Positions 43,737 to 51,595 of a stretch of 64,000 bases of DNA are shown here, piece after piece. Under the pieces are notes generated by a model. It saw only the letters and a program-made list of their open reading frames with translations, made no database searches and was not told the origin of the DNA. Position 1 is the first letter of the stretch. Each line of letters starts with the position of its first letter. Made by a program: the position numbers and the translations under genes. The stretch is from an uncultured Eubacteriales bacterium (GTDB lineage: Bacteria > Bacillota > Clostridia > Oscillospirales > Acutalibacteraceae), in assembly GCA_934729465.1 (NCBI GenBank), contig CAKVEP010000004.1, positions 62,001 through 126,000 on the forward strand, in the 5' to 3' direction.

Positions 43737-44327
43737 GTGAACTTTAGTTTAAGCTTTTATCTGATGGCGTTTATCTGTTTTATGACAATAATGGATAACA
43801 CACATATTATGTTTATAGGGATAATGGCAAGTTTTTTACATGAAATAGGGCATGTGTTAGCGATGCTTTACGAAAAAAAAGACATAAAAGAAATTAAAGT
43901 AGGACTGTTCAATATAGATATACTTGATGATAGCAGAAGTAGATATGATTACAGGACAGATTTAACTATATTATTTAGCGGACCGCTTATGAATATTGTT
44001 GTATATTTTTTATGCGTGAGTATAAATATAGTAGCAAGGTCATATATTATGGAAGTGATGGGATATGAAAATCTATTTATAGGACTTATAAATTTATTGC
44101 CCATAATGCCGCTTGACGGAGGACAAATATTGTTTGTAATATTAAGTAAAAGAGTCTGTGGTGAAACTTGCGAAAGGGTTACGCAAATTGTATCGTTTCT
44201 AACTTTGTTACCGTTAGCTTTGGTTGGATTTATCATTTTACTTGAGTCAAAATACAATTTTTCATTATTATTTTTGTGTTTCTATCTAATGACGTATTTG
44301 TTATTTAAGAATGACCCGTTTTATTGA
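43737..44327 (+). CDS. M50-family intramembrane metalloprotease (SpoIVFB-like)
   Basis: 196-aa polytopic membrane protein with the site-2 protease zinc motif HEIGH at about residues 36-40 and the second motif LLPIMPLDGGQ at about 121-131, which supplies the third ligand. Such enzymes cut proteins inside the membrane; SpoIVFB, the sporulation member, activates pro-SigK. No CBS domain or SpoIVFA partner is adjacent. The GTG 43737 start lacks a good ribosome site; AGGGTGA at 43703-43709 instead points to an ATA codon at 43716, which would add seven residues. Follows nfnB by 36 bases. Substrate unknown; assignment to SpoIVFB is tentative. Confidence 0.82.
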   Translation: MNFSLSFYLMAFICFMTIMDNTHIMFIGIMASFLHEIGHVLAMLYEKKDIKEIKVGLFNIDILDDSRSRYDYRTDLTILFSGPLMNIVVYFLCVSINIVARSYIMEVMGYENLFIGLINLLPIMPLDGGQILFVILSKRVCGETCERVTQIVSFLTLLPLALVGFIILLESKYNFSLLFLCFYLMTYLLFKNDPFY

Positions 44328-44350
44328 TATTGTAAAAGGAGAGTAATTAA

Positions 44351-44863
44351 ATGGAGTTTAAAGAGATTAACATTAAAGATATAAAATTAAATCCGTTTAG
44401 CTTGATAGGAGACGAATGGATGCTTATAACAAGCGGAGATAATCAAAAGTTTAACACAATGACTGCAAGTTGGGGAGGAATGGGAGTGTTGTGGAACAAA
44501 AACGTTACTTTTGCGTTTGTTAGACCACAACGATACACATTTGAATTTTTAGAAAAAAATGATTATTACACACTTTCATTTTTTAGTGAGAAGTATAAAA
44601 AGGAGCTTGGATATTGTGGCAGAGTTTCAGGAAGAGACGTTGATAAGGTAGCTGAGTGTAAATTTTCAGCGTGCCTTGATGAGAAGGCGCCGTACTTTAA
44701 AGAGGCAAAGTTTGTAATTGTTTGCAAAAAATTATATGAACAATTTATAACCCCTGAAAGCTTTTTAGATAAGGATTTGCTAAAGAATTATCCTAATAAG
44801 GACTACCATAATATGTATGTTGGAGAAATAGTAAAGTGTTTGGAGAATAAAGAAAATGAGTAA
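44351..44863 (+). CDS. Flavin reductase-like (flavoredoxin) domain protein
   Basis: 170-aa FMN-binding split-barrel protein. Typical blocks: LITSGDNQKFNTMTASWGGMGVLW (in parts) at about residues 27-50, VRPQRYTFEFLEKNDYYTLSFF (in parts) at about 58-80, and GYCGRVSGRDVDK. These proteins reduce flavins or pass electrons from ferredoxin and NAD(P)H in anaerobes. GGAG at 44340-44343 precedes the ATG. Its last eight bases overlap the FabG-like gene, so the two are coupled, but they share no obvious pathway. An electron-transfer role near nfnAB is plausible, not shown. Confidence 0.85.
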   Translation: MEFKEINIKDIKLNPFSLIGDEWMLITSGDNQKFNTMTASWGGMGVLWNKNVTFAFVRPQRYTFEFLEKNDYYTLSFFSEKYKKELGYCGRVSGRDVDKVAECKFSACLDEKAPYFKEAKFVIVCKKLYEQFITPESFLDKDLLKNYPNKDYHNMYVGEIVKCLENKENE

Positions 44864-45590
44864 GGTAGTGCTAATCACAGGAGCCTCGCGCGGAATAGGA
44901 AGTTCTGCGGCGAGGGCCTTTTCTGAAAACGGATATAACGTTATTTTAAATTACAACAATTCAAAAGAGCAAGCGATGAGTGTGTTAAACGATATAAGAA
45001 GGAATAAAACAAGCTCAATAGCCTTAAAAGCAGATGTTTCGAAAAGGAAAGAGGCTGAATATTTAATTGATAAAAGCTTGGAACAGTTCGGACATATTGA
45101 TGTTTTGGTAAATAATGCGGGAATTGCACAACAAAAAATGTTCACAGAAATCACCGAGCAGGACTGGAAAAAAATGTTTTCTGTGAATATAGACGGAATG
45201 TTTAATTGTACGCAGTTGGCTTTGAGGGACATGATTAAAAGACATAAAGGAAAAATTATAAATGTGTCTTCAATATGGGGAATTGCAGGAGCTTCGTGTG
45301 AAGTGCATTATTCCGCATCAAAAGCGGCGGTAATAGGGTTTACGAAATCTCTTGCTAAAGAGCTGGGACCTTCGGGAATACAAGTAAATTGTGTGGCTCC
45401 GGGGGTCATAGAGACAGACATGAATAAAAATTTAGACGATTTAACAATTAAAGAAATAATAAATGAAACCCCCTTAGAAAGAATAGGGACTCCTCGTGAC
45501 ATAGCAAATACTATATTGTTTTTAGCGCAAGATGCGTCTGATTTTATAACAGGACAAGTTATAAGTCCCAATGGAGGGTTTGTGATATAA
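44856..45590 (+). CDS. Short-chain dehydrogenase, 3-oxoacyl-ACP reductase-like
   Basis: 244-aa SDR enzyme. The NAD(P) motif is TGASRGIG (about residues 8-15), followed by NNAG (about 84-87), the catalytic Ser in NVSSIWG, and YxxxK as YSASK; the C-terminus GQVISPNGGFVI is typical of FabG. Most likely an NADPH-dependent ketoacyl reductase, but it is not in a fatty-acid gene cluster, so the true substrate may differ. It overlaps the preceding flavin-reductase-like gene by eight bases. A minus-strand gene converges with only four bases between the stops and no hairpin seen between them. Confidence 0.88.
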   Translation: MSKVVLITGASRGIGSSAARAFSENGYNVILNYNNSKEQAMSVLNDIRRNKTSSIALKADVSKRKEAEYLIDKSLEQFGHIDVLVNNAGIAQQKMFTEITEQDWKKMFSVNIDGMFNCTQLALRDMIKRHKGKIINVSSIWGIAGASCEVHYSASKAAVIGFTKSLAKELGPSGIQVNCVAPGVIETDMNKNLDDLTIKEIINETPLERIGTPRDIANTILFLAQDASDFITGQVISPNGGFVI

Positions 45591-45594
45591 AATA

Positions 45595-45930
45595 TTAAAA
45601 AATTTCTGACGGCAGTTCTGAAACGTTGTATAAATCCATGAAATCGTAGTCGTTACATATCAAATTACAAATTTTTTTAGTTTCTTCATCCATGCCGCAG
45701 TCCAGACAAATCAAATGAGATTTTTCAAAAGGAGTAAGCCACTTTATCTTTGCGACTGCGCTTCTAAGTAAAAATTCGGCTCGTTCATTGTGTCCCTTAA
45801 TCGGGATAATTATTATGTTAGTTGAGCAGCCACGTATTTTTAAAAATAAAAAAGTAAGGCTTCTTATTAAATCCACAAATCCAATTATTATAAATAATAC
45901 GGAAAATATTAAAAATAATGTATAAACCAT
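45595..45930 (-). CDS. Conserved small membrane-anchored protein of unknown function
   Basis: 111 aa from the ATG at 45930, chosen because GAGGTGGG precedes it by a few bases; the ORF could begin at 45948. One N-terminal membrane segment (VYTLFLIFSVLFIIIGFVDLI, quoted in part, about residues 2-22), then a cytoplasmic part with IIIIPIKGHNERAEFLLRSA, LICLDCGMDEETKKICNLIC and the ending LYNVSEL. The block resembles the start of a glycosyltransferase-like fold but is far too short for an enzyme. It is the only minus gene between two plus runs, and shares codon style with them. I do not recognise a function. Confidence 0.6.
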   Translation of the reverse strand: MVYTLFLIFSVLFIIIGFVDLIRSLTFLFLKIRGCSTNIIIIPIKGHNERAEFLLRSAVAKIKWLTPFEKSHLICLDCGMDEETKKICNLICNDYDFMDLYNVSELPSEIF

Positions 45931-46051
45931 GAGACCCACCTCAATCATATATTATGCTAAAGCCTCGTTTCTTGACAAGAAATATTTATAAAAATGCTTT
46001 TAATTTTATATAATTTCATTTATAATTATATATGAATGAGGAGGAATTATT

Positions 46052-46471
46052 GTGAATATAAAAAAATTAATTGATGATGCAATTAAAGCAAGAAGACTTG
46101 CTTATGTTCCGTATTCAAAATTCAAAGTAGGAGCAGCGCTGCTTTTAAAAGACGGTAGTGTGTATCAGGGGTGTAACATAGAAAATGCTTCGTATCCTGC
46201 AACAAATTGTGCTGAAAGGACGGCTTTTTTTAAAGCAATATCCGATGGTAAATTTAACTTTGAAGCCATAGCAATCGTTGGAGGGACAGCGAATGTTGAT
46301 GAAAATAATTTGGAATATTGTCCACCGTGCGGCGTTTGCAGACAGGTTATGAGAGAATTTTGTAGTCCTAAAGAGTTTAAGATAATTCTGGCTAAAAGCT
46401 CAGATGAGTTTAAAGTCTATACTTTAGACCAACTTTTACCGGAGAGCTTTGGTCCTGATAATTTAAATTGA
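46052..46471 (+). CDS. cdd: Cytidine deaminase
   Basis: 139-aa zinc enzyme converting cytidine and deoxycytidine to uridine forms in pyrimidine salvage. Homotetrameric type. Seen: PYSKFKVGAALL (about 20-31), NIENASYPATNCAERTAFFKA with the C-A-E zinc/catalytic motif (about 46-66), and PPCGVCRQVMREF (about 90-102) giving the other two Cys ligands. The start is GTG 46052 with GAGGAGG at about 46038-46044. It leads into the transketolase pair, consistent with a pentose/nucleoside salvage grouping. Confidence 0.95.
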   Translation: MNIKKLIDDAIKARRLAYVPYSKFKVGAALLLKDGSVYQGCNIENASYPATNCAERTAFFKAISDGKFNFEAIAIVGGTANVDENNLEYCPPCGVCRQVMREFCSPKEFKIILAKSSDEFKVYTLDQLLPESFGPDNLN

Positions 46472-46490
46472 AATGTCTGGAGTTGATTGT

Positions 46491-47306
46491 ATGAACTTGA
46501 AAGAAAAGTGTGTTAAAATTAGAAAGGATATATTAACCGAAATAGGTACATTGGGAGTTGGTCATATCGGAGGGTGTATGTCTATGGTTGAACTTCTTGT
46601 GACCCTCTATTATAAACACATGAATATTGACCCTAAAAATCCGTCAATGGAGGGTAGAGATAGGCTTATTGTTTCTAAAGGACACAGCGGACCGGCTGTT
46701 TATGCGGTGCTGAGCGACAAAGGGTATTTCGACAAAAAATGGCTGTTAACACTAAATAAACCTGGAACAAACCTCCCGAGCCATTGCGACATGAACAGAA
46801 CACCTGGTATAGACATGACAACAGGTTCACTAGGTCAAGGATTTTCGTGTGCCGTTGGAATAGCCAAGGCTTCAAAGATTAGAAAAGACGGAGCAACGAT
46901 ATACACTATAATAGGCGACGGAGAAACTCAAGAAGGTCAAATATGGGAAGCAGCTATGTTTGCATCTCAGCAAAAGCTGGATAATTTAATAGCTTTCACT
47001 GACTACAACAAAATGCAGTTAGATGGAATGGTGGAAGATATATGTGCCATAGAACCTCTTGAGGATAAATGGAAATCGTTTGGATTTAATGTGATTAAAG
47101 TAGAAAATGGAAATGACTGTGATGAAATAGACAAAGCAATTTCAGATGCAAAAAATATGAGCGGAAAGCCAACAATGATAATTTTAAACACAACAAAAGG
47201 TTTCGGAGTAACATTTGCAATAAAAGCCGGAACGTCTAATCATAGTATGACAATAAGTAAAGAGCTATTGGAAGAAGGTTTAAAAGAGCTTGGAGGTATG
47301 GACTAA
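46491..47306 (+). CDS. Transketolase, N-terminal subunit
   Basis: 271 aa from ATG 46491; the ORF's first ATG at 46473 lacks a ribosome site, whereas GGAG at 46480-46483 fits 46491. It carries the TPP-binding half: LGVGHIGGCMSMVELLVTLYYKHM (in parts), KGHSGPAVYAVL, GSLGQGFSCAVGIA and the TPP motif GDGETQEGQIWEAAMFASQQKLDNLIAF (in parts; GDG...N). In many Firmicutes transketolase is split into two genes like this. The non-oxidative pentose phosphate pathway needs it. Stop and the next start share one base (TAATG). Confidence 0.95.
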   Translation: MNLKEKCVKIRKDILTEIGTLGVGHIGGCMSMVELLVTLYYKHMNIDPKNPSMEGRDRLIVSKGHSGPAVYAVLSDKGYFDKKWLLTLNKPGTNLPSHCDMNRTPGIDMTTGSLGQGFSCAVGIAKASKIRKDGATIYTIIGDGETQEGQIWEAAMFASQQKLDNLIAFTDYNKMQLDGMVEDICAIEPLEDKWKSFGFNVIKVENGNDCDEIDKAISDAKNMSGKPTMIILNTTKGFGVTFAIKAGTSNHSMTISKELLEEGLKELGGMD

Positions 47307-48226
47307 TGGAAATGAGAAAAGTGTTTGCAGCTGAAATTGATAATATAATGGAAAACAACAGTAATGTGGTTCTCATAAATGCGGATTTAGCAAGACCAAA
47401 TGGAGTTAATAAGCTAGAGGAGAAATATAAAGACCGTTGTTTTAACGTTGGAATTGCAGAACAAAACATGGCGTGTGTTGCGGCAGGAATGAGCAGTTAC
47501 GGTTTCATACCGTTTATTATGACGTTTACTCCTTTTGCAACAAGGCGTATATGTGACCAAATAGCAATATCAATAGCTTATGCTAAGCAAAATGTTAAAA
47601 TTGTTGGAACAGACCCTGGTATAAGCGCTGAGTACAACGGCGGAACTCACATGAGTGTTGAAGATATAGGAGTTCTTAGGAGTATACCGGATTTAGTGAT
47701 ATTTGAGCCGGTTGACAATACGCAGCTAAAGTTAGCTCTGCCTAAGATAGTTGAGTATGACGGAGCGGTGTATATCAGAATGTTTAGAAAAGAGTTACCG
47801 GACGTATTTGATGAAAATTATAAGTTTGACTTATTTAAAGCCGATATTTTAAAAGAAGGCAAAGACGTTACGATAATTTGTTCGGGCTTGATGGTTCAGG
47901 AAGTTATGGAAGCTAATAAAACGCTTTTAGAAAACGGTGTTGACGCAGAAATAATAAATGTTCACACAATAAAGCCTCTTGACGAAGAAACGATATTGAA
48001 GTCAGCTAAAAAGACAGGTAAAGTAATTGTGGCGGAAAATCATAATATTATCGGAGGATTAAGGTCAGCGGTTTGTGAGTGTTTGTCTGAAAAATATCCT
48101 GTCAAGGTCATTCCGATTGGAATTAAAGATAGATTTGGTCAAGTAGGAAAAATGCCGTTTTTGAAAAAGGAATATAATATGGATGTAGAAAGTATTGTAA
48201 AAGCGGTGAATAGTGTTATTGAATAA
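47306..48226 (+). CDS. Transketolase, C-terminal subunit
   Basis: 306 aa, the pyrimidine-binding half and C-terminal domain of the split transketolase. NVGIAEQNMACVAAGM holds the conserved Glu (about residues 49-64); DPGISAEYNGGTHMSVEDIGVLRSIPDLVIFEPVD (in parts: GGTHMSVEDI, FEPVD) follows, and VIVAENHNIIGGLRSAV is in the C-terminal domain. Starts on the last base of the partner's stop codon, so the two subunits are made 1:1. Ends seven bases before a strong hairpin terminator that also serves the converging gene. Confidence 0.95.
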   Translation: MEMRKVFAAEIDNIMENNSNVVLINADLARPNGVNKLEEKYKDRCFNVGIAEQNMACVAAGMSSYGFIPFIMTFTPFATRRICDQIAISIAYAKQNVKIVGTDPGISAEYNGGTHMSVEDIGVLRSIPDLVIFEPVDNTQLKLALPKIVEYDGAVYIRMFRKELPDVFDENYKFDLFKADILKEGKDVTIICSGLMVQEVMEANKTLLENGVDAEIINVHTIKPLDEETILKSAKKTGKVIVAENHNIIGGLRSAVCECLSEKYPVKVIPIGIKDRFGQVGKMPFLKKEYNMDVESIVKAVNSVIE

Positions 48227-48232
48227 AGCAAA

Positions 48233-48268
48233 AAAAAGTATCTCACGGAATTTCGTGGGATACTTTTT
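48233..48268. terminator. Strong bidirectional terminator
   Basis: A perfect 15-bp stem (AAAAAGTATCTCACG / CGTGGGATACTTTTT, one G-U pair allowed) around GAATTT. It separates transketolase from the converging GG-leader gene. Confidence 0.9.
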
Positions 48269-48281
48269 ATAATTAATAAAA

Positions 48282-48542
48282 TTAATTTTTTGATTGACAT
48301 GAACAATATATATCATTAGAGCCGCAGTAAGGAGTTAATGCATGGGAGCAATTGTCACATATATCAATATTTCCACAATTATTACTGCGCACAAATTCTG
48401 AACAATTACATTTGTGAGATGGCTCTACTTTTAGCAATTCGTCAGTAGCAATATCATTAGAAACTTTTGCTCCGCCACAAACAAAATCTAAGTCAACACT
48501 ATCAAGCTGGTCAAAATTTAATCCATCAATAAAATCTGCCAT
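48282..48542 (-). CDS. Cys-rich small protein with double-glycine-like leader (peptide a)
   Basis: 86 aa from the ATG at 48542; GAGGG about 6 bases upstream supports it over the ATG at 48548. The N-terminus MADFIDGLNFDQLDSVDLDFVCGG looks like a double-glycine leader (in parts: LDSVDLDFVCGG); the 62-residue remainder is rich in cysteine (eight, as CNC, NNC, ICDNC, YC and YCSC) and ends CQSKN. No membrane segment. It has a near-consensus promoter that shares a 14-base block with the promoter of peptide d. No peptidase-transporter or maturation enzyme is nearby. Function unknown; a secreted or modified peptide is inference. Confidence 0.65.
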   Translation of the reverse strand: MADFIDGLNFDQLDSVDLDFVCGGAKVSNDIATDELLKVEPSHKCNCSEFVRSNNCGNIDICDNCSHALTPYCGSNDIYCSCQSKN

Positions 48543-48582
48543 AAACATTCCCTCACTTTTTAAAAATAACTTTAATGAAAGA

Positions 48583-48611
48583 ATTTTATCACAAAATAGT
48601 TAAAGTGTCAA
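48583..48611 (-). promoter_or_regulatory. Promoter for peptide a
   Basis: On the minus strand: TTGACA (48606-48611), 17 bases, TAAAAT (48583-48588). ATTTTACTTGACAC is shared with the promoter at 56237-56265. Confidence 0.75.
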
Positions 48612-48680
48612 GTAAAATAATGAAATAAGTAAAAAATTATCACAATTTGTTAAATACTGAAGATAATAAATTAAAAATAA

Positions 48681-49205
48681 TTAAACAATCATATACTTAA
48701 TTGTGATAATAGACATTGCTATTGTAACTAAATCAGCGATTAAAGCGCTAGGAATAGCGTGTTTTGAGTTTATAATACCTGCAGCGCCAAAATATACGGC
48801 TATAGTGTAAAATGTGGTTTCGGTTGACCCCATCATTACACAAGCTATTCTACCAATTGTACTGTCAGCGCCGTAAGTGGTTAATAAATTGTCCAGAAGA
48901 GCAATTGAACCACTTCCGGATATAGGTCTTAAAATTGCAAGAGGCGTTAGCTCGGGTGGCATACCAAGCGGCGCAACAATCGGAGAAATTAGATTAGTGA
49001 ATATATCTAAAGCTCCGGAAGCTTTAATCATCGATACAGCGGTTATAAGTCCTATCAAAGATGGTGCTATAGAAGCCGTGGAAATCATACCTTCTTTAGC
49101 TCCCTTAATGAAAGTGTCGAACATAGGAACGCCCTTTAGAATACCATATAATAGTATAACAAAAATTATAAAGGGAATGGCAAAAGCGCCTATATTATTT
49201 ATCAT
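48681..49205 (-). CDS. spmB: Spore maturation protein B
   Basis: 174-aa membrane protein of the nucleoside-recognition (Gate) family. In Bacillus and Clostridium, SpmA and SpmB act late in sporulation in core dehydration. About five hydrophobic segments; typical sequences are FIKGAKEGMISTASIAPSLIGL (in parts), LRPISGSGSIALLDNLL and GSTETTFYTIAVYFGAAG. ATG at 49205 is preferred to the upstream ATG of the ORF because GAGGGGGTG precedes it by about 7 bases. Overlaps spmA by 11 bases; transcribed spmA then spmB. Confidence 0.93.
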   Translation of the reverse strand: MINNIGAFAIPFIIFVILLYGILKGVPMFDTFIKGAKEGMISTASIAPSLIGLITAVSMIKASGALDIFTNLISPIVAPLGMPPELTPLAILRPISGSGSIALLDNLLTTYGADSTIGRIACVMMGSTETTFYTIAVYFGAAGIINSKHAIPSALIADLVTIAMSIITIKYMIV

Positions 49206-49779
49206 TTTTATACACCCCCTCAAAAATTTTAGCGGCTAATATTCCCGTAACTAAAGATATTATAGCGGTTACCCACATTGCAGGAAGAATGTCAAAGGGA
49301 TTTTGAGCGCCATGTTGTTGTCTTAAAACGGATAAAAAGGTTGGTATAAGCTGTAATGAAGCCGTGTTTATCACGACGAACATTATCATACTATTGTTTG
49401 CAGTTTGAGAATTATTGTTTAATTTTTGCATTTCCTTCATTGCGTTGATGCCGAAAGGTGTGGCAGCGTTGCCAAGACCGAGTAAATTAGCAACAATGTT
49501 CATACAAATAGCTTTTATTGCAGGACTGTCTTTTTTATATTCGGGAAATAAAAACTTTAAAATTGGAGAAAATAATTTAGACAAAAATAATGTGACTCCG
49601 CTTGATTCAGCGATTTCCATTATACCTGTCCATAAACACATCATTCCCAATGTTGAAATTACGAGTGTAACGGCGTCAGAAGCACCGTTTAATATGGAAT
49701 TTGACAATTGTTCCATTCTTCCCGTTACGGCTGCACAAATTACGCTTATTATCATTAGAAATGCCCATATATAATTCAT
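49195..49779 (-). CDS. spmA: Spore maturation protein A
   Basis: 194-aa membrane protein, partner of SpmB, same Gate-domain family. Sequences typical for SpmA: NSILNGASDAVTLVISTLGMMCLWTGIM (in parts), LFPEYKKDSPAIKAICMN, NLLGLGNAATPFGI and the asparagine-containing MIMFVVINTASLQLIPT. The start is ATG 49779; the GTG at 49791 lies at the ribosome site GGTGATT. Together with spoVT, spoIID and the BofC-like gene it shows that the organism belongs to a spore-forming lineage. A CATATTAT box upstream might be a sporulation -10 but is weak. Confidence 0.93.
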   Translation of the reverse strand: MNYIWAFLMIISVICAAVTGRMEQLSNSILNGASDAVTLVISTLGMMCLWTGIMEIAESSGVTLFLSKLFSPILKFLFPEYKKDSPAIKAICMNIVANLLGLGNAATPFGINAMKEMQKLNNNSQTANNSMIMFVVINTASLQLIPTFLSVLRQQHGAQNPFDILPAMWVTAIISLVTGILAAKIFEGVYKNDK

Positions 49780-49882
49780 CAATGTAATCACCGCTTTAAA
49801 ATATGTAATATTTATAAATAATATGATACTAAGTGGGAAAAAATTAATATTTAGAAGCGATTTTAATTAAAGACAATTTTTG

Positions 49883-49911
49883 TTGACAAATATCGAGGAA
49901 AAAAGTAAAAT
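49883..49911 (+). promoter_or_regulatory. Promoter for the small AbrB-type regulator
   Basis: TTGACA (49883-49888), 17 bases, TAAAAT (49906-49911), 45 bases before the ATG. Confidence 0.75.
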
Positions 49912-49955
49912 TTTAATTAGATACTAAAGAAAAATGTAGGAAAGGGGCGCAAAAC

Positions 49956-50210
49956 ATGAAATCTACAGGAATAGTGAGAAGAATAGACGATTTAGGTAGA
50001 ATAGTGTTGCCTATAGAAATAAGGAAAGTATTAGGAATAGAGCCGAAGGATTCCTTAGAGATTTTTATTGATGATGACAAAATTATATTAAAAAAATATG
50101 CACCTCAATGTATATTTTGCGGAAATGCCGATGAAATAACAACTTTTAGAGGTAAAAATGTGTGTAAAAATTGTATTAATGATATTTCTGAAAGTACCTC
50201 TTCAAAATAA
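49956..50210 (+). CDS. AbrB-family regulator with C-terminal zinc-ribbon motif
   Basis: 84-aa DNA-binding protein. The first 45 residues are an AbrB/SpoVT swapped-hairpin domain (STGIVRRIDDLGRIVLPIEIR in parts, then DSLEIFIDDDKIILKKY). Residues about 51-78 contain CIFCG and CKNC, two CxxC pairs that could bind zinc. This layout is typical of transition-state regulators in Clostridia. GGAAAGGGGC precedes the ATG. It stands between spmAB and pgk with its own promoter. Targets are unknown; autoregulation and a link to growth phase would be usual for the family. Confidence 0.92.
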   Translation: MKSTGIVRRIDDLGRIVLPIEIRKVLGIEPKDSLEIFIDDDKIILKKYAPQCIFCGNADEITTFRGKNVCKNCINDISESTSSK

Positions 50211-50228
50211 TATGTTTATGGAAAAAAC

Positions 50229-50257
50229 TTGTAATTAACTTTATAATATCGTATAAT
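50229..50257 (+). promoter_or_regulatory. Promoter for pgk
   Basis: TTGTAA (50229-50234), 17 bases, TATAAT (50252-50257), 50 bases before the ATG. Confidence 0.7.
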
Positions 50258-50306
50258 CATTCCCGATAGTTATATTATATTTTAAATTATTAGGAAGGAT
50301 GTTGTT

Positions 50307-51500
50307 ATGAATTATCTTAATAAAAGAACGGTGGAAGATATTGATGTTGCAGGAAAAAGAGTTTTACTTCGCTGCGATTTTAATGTTCCGCTAGATGATG
50401 AATGTAATATAACGGACACTAAAAGAATTGATGAAGCTATAAAAACCATAAATTATCTTTTAAAAAATAATGCTAAAGTAATATTGTGTTCTCACCTTGG
50501 AAGACCTAAGGGTGAATTTAATTTAAAATATTCGCTTAAACCGGTAGCGGTTTATTTGTCTAAAGTGCTAGGGAAAAATGTGGTTTTAGCAAGCGACGTC
50601 GTTGGCGAAAGCGCAAAAAAAGTGGTTGAAAATTTGCGTGAGGACGAAGTGTGTATGCTTGAAAACTTACGCTTTGAAAAGGGAGAAACTCAGAATGACC
50701 CTGAATTTTCTAAGAAATTAGCCTCCTTAGCGGATATTTATGTTAATGATGCGTTCGGAACTTGCCATAGAGCTCATTCGTCAACCGCCGGAGTAGCGGA
50801 ATATTTACCTTCTGCGTGTGGGTTCTTAATAAAGAAAGAAATAACAATTATGAGTCAGGTGTTGGAAAATCCTAAGAGACCTTTTGTTGCAATAATTGGT
50901 GGAGCTAAAGTGTCTGATAAAATAGAAATTATCAATAGCTTGCTTAATAAGGTTGATGTGCTTATAATAGGCGGAGGAATGTCTTACACATTCATGAATG
51001 CTCTTGGCTATTCAGTTGGAAATTCTTTGTGCGAGAAGGATAAGCTTGAAATAGCTAAGGAAATAATGACTCGGGCAAAAGAAAAGGGAGTTAAATTGGT
51101 TTTGCCTGTAGATACTGTAATAGGCAAAGAATTTTCTGAAAATACAGAATATTGTACTGTTGACATGGACAGAATTTCTGAAAACTGGATGGGGCTTGAC
51201 ATTGGAAATAGAACGGTTCAGCTGTTTTCCAACGTAATAAATAAAGCCGGGACAGTTATCTGGAACGGACCAATGGGAGTGTTTGAATGGAGCAATTTTT
51301 CGAAAGGAACTGTTGAGATTGCTCGAGCGATAGCTGAAAGTGGAGCGGTTTCGATTATTGGAGGAGGAGATTCCGCGGCAGCTGCTGAAAAATTTGGTTT
51401 TGCTGATAAAATTACTCACATTTCTACCGGAGGCGGAGCTTCGCTAGAATTTTTAAAGGGTGGAGAATTACCGGGACTTTCTGCGTTGGATGATAAATAA
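50307..51500 (+). CDS. pgk: Phosphoglycerate kinase
   Basis: Glycolytic ATP-forming kinase (1,3-bisphosphoglycerate + ADP). 397 aa, standard. VLLRCDFNVPLDD (about 19-31), SHLGRPKGEFN (about 62-72), LENLRFEKGE, YVNDAFGTCHRAHSST, PFVAIIGGAKVSDKI and the C-terminal nucleotide site WNGPMGVFEW...GGGDSAAA and STGGGASLEFL are all present. AGGAAGG precedes ATG 50307. A terminator hairpin follows at 51508 before tpiA, so pgk can be expressed alone as well as with tpiA-gpmI by read-through. gapA, its usual neighbour, lies 6.5 kb away on the other strand. Confidence 0.98.
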   Translation: MNYLNKRTVEDIDVAGKRVLLRCDFNVPLDDECNITDTKRIDEAIKTINYLLKNNAKVILCSHLGRPKGEFNLKYSLKPVAVYLSKVLGKNVVLASDVVGESAKKVVENLREDEVCMLENLRFEKGETQNDPEFSKKLASLADIYVNDAFGTCHRAHSSTAGVAEYLPSACGFLIKKEITIMSQVLENPKRPFVAIIGGAKVSDKIEIINSLLNKVDVLIIGGGMSYTFMNALGYSVGNSLCEKDKLEIAKEIMTRAKEKGVKLVLPVDTVIGKEFSENTEYCTVDMDRISENWMGLDIGNRTVQLFSNVINKAGTVIWNGPMGVFEWSNFSKGTVEIARAIAESGAVSIIGGGDSAAAAEKFGFADKITHISTGGGASLEFLKGGELPGLSALDDK

Positions 51501-51507
51501 GGATGTT

Positions 51508-51535
51508 AAAGTTGGCACCTCAGTGCCAACTTTTC
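51508..51535 (+). terminator. Terminator between pgk and tpiA
   Basis: AAAGTTGGCAC and GTGCCAACTTT form an 11-bp perfect stem on a CTCA loop, followed by TCTT. Confidence 0.85.
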
Positions 51536-51595
51536 TTATGTAACAATAAAATATTAATGGTAAATTAAATGTATAATATAAAAAGGGGCTTAATT

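Noticed and set aside
45972..45977. TTGACA before cytidine deaminase as a -35
   Set aside because: No -10 occurs at 16-18 bases; the nearest TATAAT is too far downstream.
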